Under the pieces are notes generated by a model, which did not search any database, was not told the DNA's origin, and was given only the letters and a program-made list of their open reading frames with translations. From Palsa-459 sp035937595 (GTDB taxonomy: Bacteria > Actinomycetota > Acidimicrobiia > Acidimicrobiales > RAAP-2), in assembly GCA_035937595.1 (NCBI GenBank), contig DASZHS010000031.1, positions 1 to 64,000 of the forward strand: DNA of 64,000 nt, written 5' to 3'. Below are positions 8,956 to 16,079 of this stretch, one piece after another. Both the position numbers and the translations under genes were made by a program. The first letter of the stretch is position 1, and each line of letters starts with the position of its first letter.

Positions 8956-10008
8956 TCAGCCGGGCGCGAGTCCCGAGCGGAGCGCCTCGAGCCAGCCGCG
9001 CCCGTGCACGCGGTCGGGCTCGAGGTGGTTGCCCTCGGCCCACTCGTTCCAGGACTTCACGAAGACGAGCCGCTGGTGCTCGGGGTTGAGCGCGGCGCGG
9101 GCGACGGCCTGGCGCACGTGGCGCTCGAACCGCGCGGGCGACGCGTCCACGATGACCGAGCCGCGGCGCCCGGCGCGCGGGGTGTTGTCCCAGTTGGGGT
9201 AGACGCAGGGGTGCACGACGCCGTGCAGCGAACGCGGGTACATCGGGAGGTCCTCGGCGTAGCGGTAGCGACCGGGACCGAGTCGCTCGACCGAGGTGCG
9301 GAGCCGGTCGCGCAGCTTCGTGACGGGGGTGCGGGCGAACGGGAACTCCACGTGCACCGCGGCGTCGAACCCGTCCTCGACGTGCGTCGTGTACTGCGCA
9401 CCCCACGCCCTCGACTCGGCGAACGCGACGAGGTAGAGGCCGTCCAGGCCGGCGGCCCGCGCGAGGCCCTGCCAGGTGTCGACGAACCGCGTGGGGCTCG
9501 GGAGCTCCTGGGGCCGGAAGACGCCCAGCAGGGGCCGGCCGTCGACGCGGTGGTAGCGCGCGTCGCGGAACGCCGGGGCGAGGGCCGCGAAGTGCTCGGC
9601 GTCGTCGTCGGGGTAGGTCTGCTCGACGAGCACCCGGCCGGGCGCGCCGTGCCACACGCCCGACCAGCTCTGGTTCGCCCAGCACAACGAGAACGGCAGC
9701 GTCGGCGACGCCGAGGCGAGCACCTCGTCGAACGGCCGCTCGAGCAGCCGGCGTCCCGCGAACCAGTAGTGCCACCAGCAGAACGCGGTCACGCCGTGGC
9801 TCTTGGCGAGCTCGGCCTGCCGCTCGCGGACGTCGGCCACGCGCAGGTCGTAGAAGCCGAGCTCGCCGGGCAGGTCGGGCTGGTGGTGCCCGACGAAGAG
9901 CGGCGTCGCCGCGGCGACGTTGGTCCACTCGGTGAAGCCCGGCCCCCACCACGCGTCGTTCTCGGGGATGGGGTGGAACTGGGGGAGGTAGAGCGCGAGG
10001 ACGTCCAC
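8956..10008 (-). CDS. WbsX-like / GH99-like glycosyl hydrolase family protein
   Basis: A 350-residue protein of the WbsX / GH99-like group found in polysaccharide gene sets. Signatures are ALYLPQFHPIPENDAWWGPG at the start, TAFCWWHYWFAGRRLL, LCWANQSWSG, and FVKSWNEWAEGNHLEP near the end. The two Glu in the WNEWAEG block are the conserved acids. GTG at 10008 is preceded by GGAG and opens exactly at the first conserved strand. No signal peptide, so it probably acts in the cytosol on a saccharide intermediate. Next to other orphan hydrolases and a sulfotransferase rather than a full glycan locus. Confidence 0.87.
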   Translation of the reverse strand: MDVLALYLPQFHPIPENDAWWGPGFTEWTNVAAATPLFVGHHQPDLPGELGFYDLRVADVRERQAELAKSHGVTAFCWWHYWFAGRRLLERPFDEVLASASPTLPFSLCWANQSWSGVWHGAPGRVLVEQTYPDDDAEHFAALAPAFRDARYHRVDGRPLLGVFRPQELPSPTRFVDTWQGLARAAGLDGLYLVAFAESRAWGAQYTTHVEDGFDAAVHVEFPFARTPVTKLRDRLRTSVERLGPGRYRYAEDLPMYPRSLHGVVHPCVYPNWDNTPRAGRRGSVIVDASPARFERHVRQAVARAALNPEHQRLVFVKSWNEWAEGNHLEPDRVHGRGWLEALRSGLAPG

Positions 10009-10042
10009 GTCGCTCCGCCGCGCAGGGGCGGTCACCGACCGC

Positions 10043-10774
10043 TCAGCGCACCGTCGCGTGGAACGCGCTGATCGCCTCGGTGCCCTGGTCCGGGGCCTGC
10101 AGCGGCCACCAGTGGCCGACGCCCTCGAGCACCTGGTGGCGCGCGCCGAGCAGTCCGGCGACGACCTCGGACATGGCGCCGTCGCCGAAGGGCTCCTCGG
10201 ACGGTGCGAGCACGAGCCCAGGAGGGGTCGTCGGCCCCCAGACGTCCATCCAGTGCGCGGCGACGTTCGGCGTCGCGGAGCGGTACAGGTCGAGGATGCA
10301 CGAGGCCATCGTCTCGTCCATCCACGAGCCCATGCGCTTGGCGTCCTCGGCGGGCACCCCGTACGCCTCGTAGATCGGCCCCGCGTCGCTCGCGTTCTCG
10401 ACCATCTGGGCGACGAGGGCCTCGCCCTCACCGGGGGTCTGCCAGATGCGCGCCACGTCGTGCCACACGTAGTCGGGGTGCAGCCCGCCACCGACGTCGG
10501 CGACCCAGGAGCGCAGCAGCCGGCCGTGCACCGTCGCCATCCGGTAGGTGAGGAGCGCGCCCCAGTCGTGCCCGACGAGGTCGACGGGGTGGTCGAACGC
10601 CGCGAGCTCGTCCGCGAGCCAGGCGGCGTAGTCGTCCATGGTTGCGCCGAATCCCTCGGGCCGTGCGCAGCCGAAACCGGGGAGCCACACCGCGACGGCG
10701 TCCTCGTCGAGCCGGTCGCGCACCGCGTCCCACAGCTCGCCGGTCTCGGGCACCCCGTGGACGAGCACGATCAC
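10043..10774 (-). CDS. Alpha/beta hydrolase (dehalogenase/epoxide-hydrolase-like)
   Basis: A 243-residue alpha/beta hydrolase. The oxyanion motif VHGVPETG begins only five residues from the N-terminus, the nucleophile elbow is VGHDWGA (Asp nucleophile, as in haloalkane dehalogenases and epoxide hydrolases), and the catalytic His lies in EGVGHWWPLQ. The GTG start at 10774 lacks a good ribosome site and the first strand is minimal, but no better upstream start exists before the divergent sulfotransferase end. Substrate unknown. Confidence 0.84.
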   Translation of the reverse strand: MIVLVHGVPETGELWDAVRDRLDEDAVAVWLPGFGCARPEGFGATMDDYAAWLADELAAFDHPVDLVGHDWGALLTYRMATVHGRLLRSWVADVGGGLHPDYVWHDVARIWQTPGEGEALVAQMVENASDAGPIYEAYGVPAEDAKRMGSWMDETMASCILDLYRSATPNVAAHWMDVWGPTTPPGLVLAPSEEPFGDGAMSEVVAGLLGARHQVLEGVGHWWPLQAPDQGTEAISAFHATVR

Positions 10775-10813
10775 GCGCCGATGGTACCCGTGGCGCCGGC
10801 GTCGGCCCGTGCC

Positions 10814-11734
10814 TCAGCGGCGCACCGAGGCGGCCACCTCGCCGAGACCGACGAGCGGCTCGGGCGAGGTCCCGTACAGCGCGCCGAGACCCGCGTCGCC
10901 AAGGATCCGCGCCGTCTCGTCGAGGACGCGCGGCGCGACGTCGTCGAACGAGCCGATCCACTCGCGCCCCGCACGCGTGCCCGTACGCCGAAAGCTCGTC
11001 GCGGACGGCTCGGCGAGCAGGGCGCGGTCGACGTCGACGCCCCGCCACGTCGGGTGGTGCGACGCGGCGGTTCGGAGCACCGCGTCGAGCGTCCCGTCGG
11101 CGTCGAGCACGAGGTGCTCGTAGGGCACCACGAGCACCCGGTGCGCCCACGGGCCGCCGAGCGCGGCGGCGTGCAGCGACGCCCACCGCCGGACCTCGCC
11201 GAGCAGCGCCTCATCACCCTCCGCGCCGCCGGGCGTCCAGCCCAGCTCAACGACGCTGCGGGCGACCGCGAGCGGGTGCCGCACGAGCAGCACGATCGGC
11301 GTCGCAGGGTGCCGGACCGCCACGATCGGCAGCAGGCCGACGGCACGCACGTCCTTCACCACGCGCCGGGCGAACACGCGACCGGTCGCCAGCTGGTCGA
11401 CCCACGCCCCGTGCACGCGGCCCCGGAGCGCGCGCTCGACCGCCTCGAGCTCGGGTCCAGGTCCGGTGGGCAGCGGCACCTGCGCGGCCGCCTCGCCCGT
11501 GAGGAGGGCGCCGGGCACGTTGGCGGGCTCATAGACGAGGCGCGTGCCTCGCCCCGAGGCGAGGACCCCGGCGAGGAGCGTCGAGCCGCTTCGCTGCCAG
11601 CTGCACAGCCACAGCGCGCGCGCCTCGTCGACGAGCGGATCGACGTGGACGCGGTGGCGCCAGCCACGGGACAGCTGTCCGCGGCGCCACCTTGTCCAGT
11701 GGCGGACACGCACCGTCACCGGGTCGCCCCTCAT
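10814..11734 (-). CDS. Sulfotransferase family protein
   Basis: A 306-residue PAPS-dependent sulfotransferase. The 5'-phosphosulfate loop is LWLCSWQRSGSTLLAG (about residues 41-56) and the 3'-phosphate-binding segment is VLLVRHPLAVARSV (about 147-160). Both are intact. The enzyme would move sulfate to a hydroxyl of a lipid, glycan or small metabolite; the acceptor is unknown. The C-terminal region FDDVAPRVLDETARILGDAGLG resembles bacterial Stf proteins. It is followed by a small acidic protein gene on the same strand. Confidence 0.88.
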   Translation of the reverse strand: MRGDPVTVRVRHWTRWRRGQLSRGWRHRVHVDPLVDEARALWLCSWQRSGSTLLAGVLASGRGTRLVYEPANVPGALLTGEAAAQVPLPTGPGPELEAVERALRGRVHGAWVDQLATGRVFARRVVKDVRAVGLLPIVAVRHPATPIVLLVRHPLAVARSVVELGWTPGGAEGDEALLGEVRRWASLHAAALGGPWAHRVLVVPYEHLVLDADGTLDAVLRTAASHHPTWRGVDVDRALLAEPSATSFRRTGTRAGREWIGSFDDVAPRVLDETARILGDAGLGALYGTSPEPLVGLGEVAASVRR

Positions 11735-11771
11735 GGCGTCCGGATGGACGTCCGCCGACGCGCGACGACCC

Positions 11772-11942
11772 TCACGCGCCGAGGCGCGTGCGGATCGTCT
11801 CGAGCGTCTCGCGCTCGTGTGCGAGCCCTTTGCGGAACGACACGTTGTCCGTGTCGTGGATCTCGCCCTTCAGGTCGGACAAGGTCTGCTGCAGCAGCGC
11901 GCGGAGCGCGTCGGCCTCCTCCTCGCTCAGCTCGAGCTGCAT
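11772..11942 (-). CDS. Small acidic helical protein, 56 aa
   Basis: A 56-residue protein beginning MQLELSEEEADALRALLQQT and ending in a second amphipathic helix. It resembles short uncharacterised actinobacterial proteins with an ELSEEEA..LR..L...LSDL..EI..TDN..FR..L..RE pattern. ATG at 11942 with GAGGGAGGCACG just upstream is a good start. It sits alone between the sulfotransferase and YciI-like genes. No function can be assigned; a two-helix protein-binding role is possible. Confidence 0.72.
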   Translation of the reverse strand: MQLELSEEEADALRALLQQTLSDLKGEIHDTDNVSFRKGLAHERETLETIRTRLGA

Positions 11943-12034
11943 CGTGCCTCCCTCGTCGTCGCCGCGCGCCGTGGCGTCGAGAAGTCTGGCATCCGGCGCG
12001 TCCGCGCCCTTGCGTCGTCGACGACGTCGCCGTG

Positions 12035-12394
12035 CTAGGGCTCGTCCCACGGCACGGGGATCGCGCCCTTCTTGCAGTACAGGTACATCACCTCGACCTC
12101 GAGGCGGCCCGCGAGCACGGCGGGGTCGCGACCGGCGAGCTCCCTCGTGCGCTCGATCGAGCCGGTGTGGTAGAGGCACAGGCCGCGGAGCGCCTCGTCG
12201 GGCTGCTCGTCGAACGGACCCGCCACGACGAGGTGGTTCGCCTCGTGCATCGAGGCCAGGTGGTCCAGATGGCGCTGCTGCAGCGCCTCGGACGCCGCCT
12301 CGGACAGCGTCGGCGGCGACGCGGGCCGCCGGAGGAGGACGAACTCGAAGCGGTCGAACTCGAGGTTCGGCGCTGCCGCCGCCTCGTCGGTCAA
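12035..12394 (-). CDS. YciI-like protein
   Basis: About 119 residues with the YciI/ferredoxin-like fold pattern: FEFVLLRRPASPP, then HLDHLASMHEANHLVVAGPF with the conserved His, and a late GLCLYHTGS strand. YciI-like proteins are small putative enzymes; no substrate is established. The preferred start is TTG at 12394, which overlaps the stop of the upstream DUF4232 gene as TTGA, implying translational coupling to a secreted protein with which it has no obvious functional link. Confidence 0.78.
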   Translation of the reverse strand: MTDEAAAAPNLEFDRFEFVLLRRPASPPTLSEAASEALQQRHLDHLASMHEANHLVVAGPFDEQPDEALRGLCLYHTGSIERTRELAGRDPAVLAGRLEVEVMYLYCKKGAIPVPWDEP

Positions 12395-13359
12395 CCGAGG
12401 GACCCCGCCACGACCGCCGAGACGTGGGTCGAGGCGAGGTGGGTGCACACGGTGTGGGGGTAGGCGAGCACCGTGGCGTGTCCGGTGTGCGGCGGCGTCA
12501 CGCGCACGCCGCTCGCGGACTTCGGGACGCACGCGCTCGCCGGGAAGTTGCCCGTCTCGACGACGCCGAGCGCCGCGCTCGCCGTGCCGCCGAACGGCTG
12601 GACCCAGATCGTCCTCGCCGTGCCGGGGTCGCTCGCCGCGGCCGGTCCGACCTGGGCGTGCGTGGCCCCGTGCACCGACGTCACCTTGGGGTGCCCCCGC
12701 AGGGTGCAGGTGTCGACGGTGGTGTTGGTGAACACGACCGGGACGTAGATCGTCCCGAGGGCGCCCTGGGACTGACCGAGGGTGTCGGTCAGCTGCGCGG
12801 CGCGGCACGCGCTCGGGACCGGGCCCCGACCTGGGCTGACGGGCGCGGTCGTGGACTCGTGGATGGCGAGACCGGCGCACACCGACTCGGGGAAGTGGAG
12901 CATCTTCGCGTGTGTGGATCCCGGTGCCAGCACCTGGATGCCGTAGTCCTGCGTCGCCATGCACTGCGCGGCCGGCCAGACGCCGGGCACGCTCGAGCGC
13001 AGGAGCGAGTGCGCTGACTGGCCCTTGCCGAGGGTGACCGGACCGTGCGCGACGGCGGCGGGCTGCGACGGGTTGCCGATCGGCGTGCCGGACTTCGTCA
13101 CGTAGTGCACCGTCGGGTAGCCGCTCAGCGTGCAGGCGACCGAGGCGGTGTTCGTGAAGACGAGGAACGCGTTCACGTGGCTCGCGTCCAGCCCGCTCGT
13201 GCCGAACGAGACCGCGAGCGTCGCGGGCGCGCACGCGCGGCTCGTGACCTGCGCGCCGGCGCGCGCGGGGGCCGCGATCCCCGTGACGGCGAGGGTCGTG
13301 CCGGCCAGGAGCGCGAGCGGGGGGAGACCGCGCCGAACCATCATCGAGGCACGTCGCAT
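12391..13359 (-). CDS. Secreted protein with two DUF4232-type repeats
   Basis: A 322-residue exported protein. A signal peptide (RRGLPPLALLAGTTLAVTG, then APARAGA) precedes two homologous domains of about 140 residues. Each has a Cys pair and the pattern F.NT....CTL.GYP.V: NTASVACTLSGYPTVHYV in the first and NTTVDTCTLRGHPKVTSV in the second. This is the DUF4232 domain common in actinobacterial lipoproteins and secreted proteins; function unknown. ATG at 13359 follows AAGGAGGT, a near-perfect ribosome site, so expression may be high. Confidence 0.86.
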   Translation of the reverse strand: MRRASMMVRRGLPPLALLAGTTLAVTGIAAPARAGAQVTSRACAPATLAVSFGTSGLDASHVNAFLVFTNTASVACTLSGYPTVHYVTKSGTPIGNPSQPAAVAHGPVTLGKGQSAHSLLRSSVPGVWPAAQCMATQDYGIQVLAPGSTHAKMLHFPESVCAGLAIHESTTAPVSPGRGPVPSACRAAQLTDTLGQSQGALGTIYVPVVFTNTTVDTCTLRGHPKVTSVHGATHAQVGPAAASDPGTARTIWVQPFGGTASAALGVVETGNFPASACVPKSASGVRVTPPHTGHATVLAYPHTVCTHLASTHVSAVVAGSLG

Positions 13360-13507
13360 CGGACCTCCTTGTGCCGCTGGCGTCAGTCTGTCGCCGCGCG
13401 CACGGGTGGTCAACGACCCGGATCCCCTCCTGCACACGTGCGCCGCAACGTTGCGCGGTCCCCACCCGTGCCGCCCGTCGGGAGGGACGACGAGCGGCAC
13501 GTGGTGG

Positions 13508-14488
13508 TCACCGCATCGACGACGACGCGTCGGCGAGCGAGGGGAGTGGGAACCCGCGCCGGCGTCGCCACCACGCAACGGTCGCCGCGCACGCCTCGCC
13601 GAACGGTGTCGGGCACACCCCGAACGTGTCGGTGAACGCCGTGGAGTCGACGACGAAGGGCTCGTCGAACTGGTAGGCGATCTCGTGGAGCCCGCGCAGC
13701 TGGTGGACCACGAGCCCTGCCGCGCGAACGACGGACCAGGGGACCCGGCGCACGGCCGGCGTCGGGAGGCCGGCGGCGGCGGCGAGCGCGTCCACGGCCT
13801 CACGCGGCGAGCGGGGGGCGGCCGTCGGTGCGTGCCAGGCCCGTCCCCACGCGCGCTCGTCGCGCCCGGCGACCTCGAGGGCGCGCGCGACGTCGTCGAC
13901 GAAGCTCCACGAGTGGGGCGCGTCGAGGTCCCCGAGCAGGCCGATCGTCTCGTGGTCGAGGATCTTGGGCACGACCCGGTCGCCGAGCACACCGGTCGAG
14001 GTGATCCCCGGACCGAAGAAGTCCGACGCGCGGACCTCGGTCGCCCGCAGGTCGCCCGCATCGTGCGCGGTCTTGGCGTCCGCCCACATCGCCGCGCGCA
14101 CCCGGCCCTTCGTCGAGGTGGCGGCGAGCGGGTCGTCCTCGCAGATGGCGCGGGGGACGAAGCCGTAGCCGTAGAGGTTCGAGAGCGTGACCAGCACGGC
14201 GCCGGTCCCCACCGCGGTGCCGAGCACCGACGCCGCGACGGGCGGCCAGTCGCGCGCCCAGCGCCCGTAGCTCGTCGGGTTCGCGCAGTTGTAGAGAACG
14301 TCGGCGTTCCCCGCGACGGACCGCAGCCCCCTCTCGTCGCCCGCGTCGAGGGCGACCGCGTGGATCCCCGGCGTCGTCGGGCCGGCGCCGCGGCGCGAGA
14401 CCACGGTGACCTCGTGGCCGGCTTCCGCCAGCCGCACCGCGAGGGCGCTCCCGATCGTGCCCGCTCCGACGATCACGTGACGTCCCAT
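13508..14488 (-). CDS. NAD-dependent epimerase/dehydratase family protein
   Basis: A 326-residue atypical extended SDR. The N-terminal dinucleotide motif reads IVGAGTIGSALAVRLAEAGHEV rather than GxxGxxG of classical epimerases. The catalytic Tyr-Lys pair is not obvious: the strand VLVTLSNLYGYG is followed by no YxxxK. It may therefore act as a reductase of non-standard type or bind NAD(P) without epimerising. ATG at 14488 follows GAGGAGGAGCC. It is divergent from a TetR gene with an operator-like palindrome between them, so that regulator probably controls it. Confidence 0.85.
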   Translation of the reverse strand: MGRHVIVGAGTIGSALAVRLAEAGHEVTVVSRRGAGPTTPGIHAVALDAGDERGLRSVAGNADVLYNCANPTSYGRWARDWPPVAASVLGTAVGTGAVLVTLSNLYGYGFVPRAICEDDPLAATSTKGRVRAAMWADAKTAHDAGDLRATEVRASDFFGPGITSTGVLGDRVVPKILDHETIGLLGDLDAPHSWSFVDDVARALEVAGRDERAWGRAWHAPTAAPRSPREAVDALAAAAGLPTPAVRRVPWSVVRAAGLVVHQLRGLHEIAYQFDEPFVVDSTAFTDTFGVCPTPFGEACAATVAWWRRRRGFPLPSLADASSSMR

Positions 14489-14521
14489 GGCTCCTCCTCG
14501 ATGTGAGCGCTGCTCCCGTTC

Positions 14522-14538
14522 GTGAGCACTGTACTCAC
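14522..14538. promoter_or_regulatory. Candidate TetR operator palindrome
   Basis: GTGAGCACTGTACTCAC is an imperfect inverted repeat (arms GTGAG/CTCAC) centred in the 118-bp gap between the divergent epimerase and TetR genes. Related half sites lie beside it (GTGAGCGCTGCTC at 14500-14512 and GCAAGCACTGCTCGC from 14552). Size and position fit autoregulation by the adjacent TetR protein. Confidence 0.5.
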
Positions 14539-14606
14539 CTTGCCCGAAGAGTGCAAGCACTGCTCGCATTCGCGCGCGGTGCTCCGGTGCGGGGTACCGT
14601 GGGCCG

Positions 14607-15320
14607 ATGGCCGACACGCCCGCGACGCCGCGCGCCCGGGCCCGGGCGGCCGTGGTCGAGGAGATCAAGGCCGCGGCGCGGACCCAGCTGGCCGAGCGCG
14701 GGGCCGCGGCGCTCAGCGTCCGGCACGTCGCCCGGGAGCTCGGGATGTCCTCGTCGGGGATGTACCGCTACTTCGCGAGCCGAGACGAGCTCCTGACGGC
14801 GCTCATCATCGACGCCTACGACGCCCTCGGGGAGGCCGTCGAGCAGGCCGACGCCGCCGTCGCGCGCGAGGACCTCGCCGGGCGGTGGTGGGCGGCGGCG
14901 TCCGCGGTGCGCACCTGGGCGAGGGCGCACCCCCAGGAGTACGGCCTCGTCTACGGCTCACCCGTCCCGGGCTACGCCGCGCCGCAGGACACGGTCGCCC
15001 CCGCCTCGCGGGTGCCGCTCGTGCTCGCCGCCATCCTGCGCGACGCCTGGGGGCGTCGCGCGGCGCACGGGGACGCGGTCGCCGAGTCGGGCGGGATCGA
15101 CCTCGCCCTCTCGAAGACCGTGGAGCCGCTCGCCGGGCTCCCCGGCGAGGTGGTCGCGAACGGGATCATCGCCTGGGTCGAGCTGTTCGGGTTCGTCAGC
15201 TTCGAGCTGTTCGGGCACCTGATGGGCACCGTCGACGACGGCGACGCGTTCTTCCGGCACGTCTGCGAGCGCGTGGGGGCCGCGATCGGCATCGAGACGG
15301 GCGCGAACCTCCGCGCGTGA
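14607..15320 (+). CDS. TetR/AcrR family transcriptional regulator
   Basis: A 237-residue repressor. The N-terminal helix-turn-helix includes LSVRHVARELGMSSSGMYRYFASRDELLTALI-like sequence (about residues 36-67), a standard TetR DNA-binding head. The long C-terminal ligand domain resembles the WHG/TetR_C_13 type (ELFGFVSFELFGHL). It is transcribed divergently from the epimerase gene and probably represses it and itself through the palindrome in between. Ligand unknown. Confidence 0.9.
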   Translation: MADTPATPRARARAAVVEEIKAAARTQLAERGAAALSVRHVARELGMSSSGMYRYFASRDELLTALIIDAYDALGEAVEQADAAVAREDLAGRWWAAASAVRTWARAHPQEYGLVYGSPVPGYAAPQDTVAPASRVPLVLAAILRDAWGRRAAHGDAVAESGGIDLALSKTVEPLAGLPGEVVANGIIAWVELFGFVSFELFGHLMGTVDDGDAFFRHVCERVGAAIGIETGANLRA

Positions 15321-15336
15321 TCGACGGCCGGTCCCC

Positions 15337-16014
15337 TCAGCGGACGCCCGCGTCCACGCTGGCGGGCACCGACGCGGGCCGCCGCTGGGTCGCGCGCAGG
15401 TGCAGGGCGATGGCCGCGCTCAGCACGGCGGCGTAGGCGCACCACAGCGACGTGAACCCGTCCGCGCAGAGCCGGGCGAGGACGATCACGGCGAGCAGGT
15501 TCCCCACCCCGAACCAGACGGCGTCGCGGTGGCTCGAGACGAGCATGGGTCCGCACGTGGCGAGGACGTAGAGCCCGATGATCGCCACGCCGTGCTGGAG
15601 CCCGATCGAGTAGGCGAGGTGCGCGTTGCCGAGCCGCGCGGCGGGGTGGCCGACGAGCATCGCCTCGAGGAGGATCGCCGAGACCACCGCGCCCAGGGCG
15701 ACGAACGGCGCGAGGCACCATCGGCGCCGTCGCCGGGGCTCGACGAACAGGACGAGGAGCGGGGCGAGCACGGGCAGGACGACCAGGGCGAAGAGGAGGT
15801 AGGCCCACATCGCCGCGCGGCCGACCGACCACGGGACGTGCCCCTCGAGCCCCCACCACACCAGGGACTCGTCGACCTGGTGGGCGCCGAGCACGAGCGG
15901 CAGCGCGGCGAGCGCGACGTACTCGCGCCGTCCCTTGAGCTGCCGGCACGCCTCGACGCCGATCGCCATGACGACCACGCCGCCGGCGAGGTCCCCCTGC
16001 GGCGAGAAGCACAT
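15337..16014 (-). CDS. DUF6629-like seven-helix membrane protein
   Basis: A 225-residue integral membrane protein with about seven hydrophobic segments. The N-terminal MCFSPQGDLAGGVV motif and HQVDESLVWWGLEGHV loop match the group of uncharacterised proteins that start MCFS (DUF6629), inferred from memory of the family. Cys2 near the extreme N-terminus and the conserved His/Asp/Glu in the first loop may bind a metal or cofactor. The gene is convergent with the TetR gene (16 bp between stops). No function known. Confidence 0.75.
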   Translation of the reverse strand: MCFSPQGDLAGGVVVMAIGVEACRQLKGRREYVALAALPLVLGAHQVDESLVWWGLEGHVPWSVGRAAMWAYLLFALVVLPVLAPLLVLFVEPRRRRRWCLAPFVALGAVVSAILLEAMLVGHPAARLGNAHLAYSIGLQHGVAIIGLYVLATCGPMLVSSHRDAVWFGVGNLLAVIVLARLCADGFTSLWCAYAAVLSAAIALHLRATQRRPASVPASVDAGVR

Positions 16015-16079
16015 GGCACCCCCGTTCGCCGTCGTGTCGGCGCCGATCGTACGGCGCGCACTGCGCCGCGCGGTGCCGC

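Noticed and set aside
7107..9089. A 660-residue plus-strand frame over the VOC and propeller genes
   Set aside because: Composition is Arg/Asp/Val-rich without domains and it crosses genes on both strands.
10058..12463. An 801-residue plus-strand frame opposite hydrolase, sulfotransferase and YciI genes
   Set aside because: Antisense shadow of three genes with good motifs; no ribosome site and no family-like sequence.
12473..12748. A 91-aa plus-strand frame opposite the DUF4232 gene
   Set aside because: Contains no ribosome site and mirrors the coding strand.
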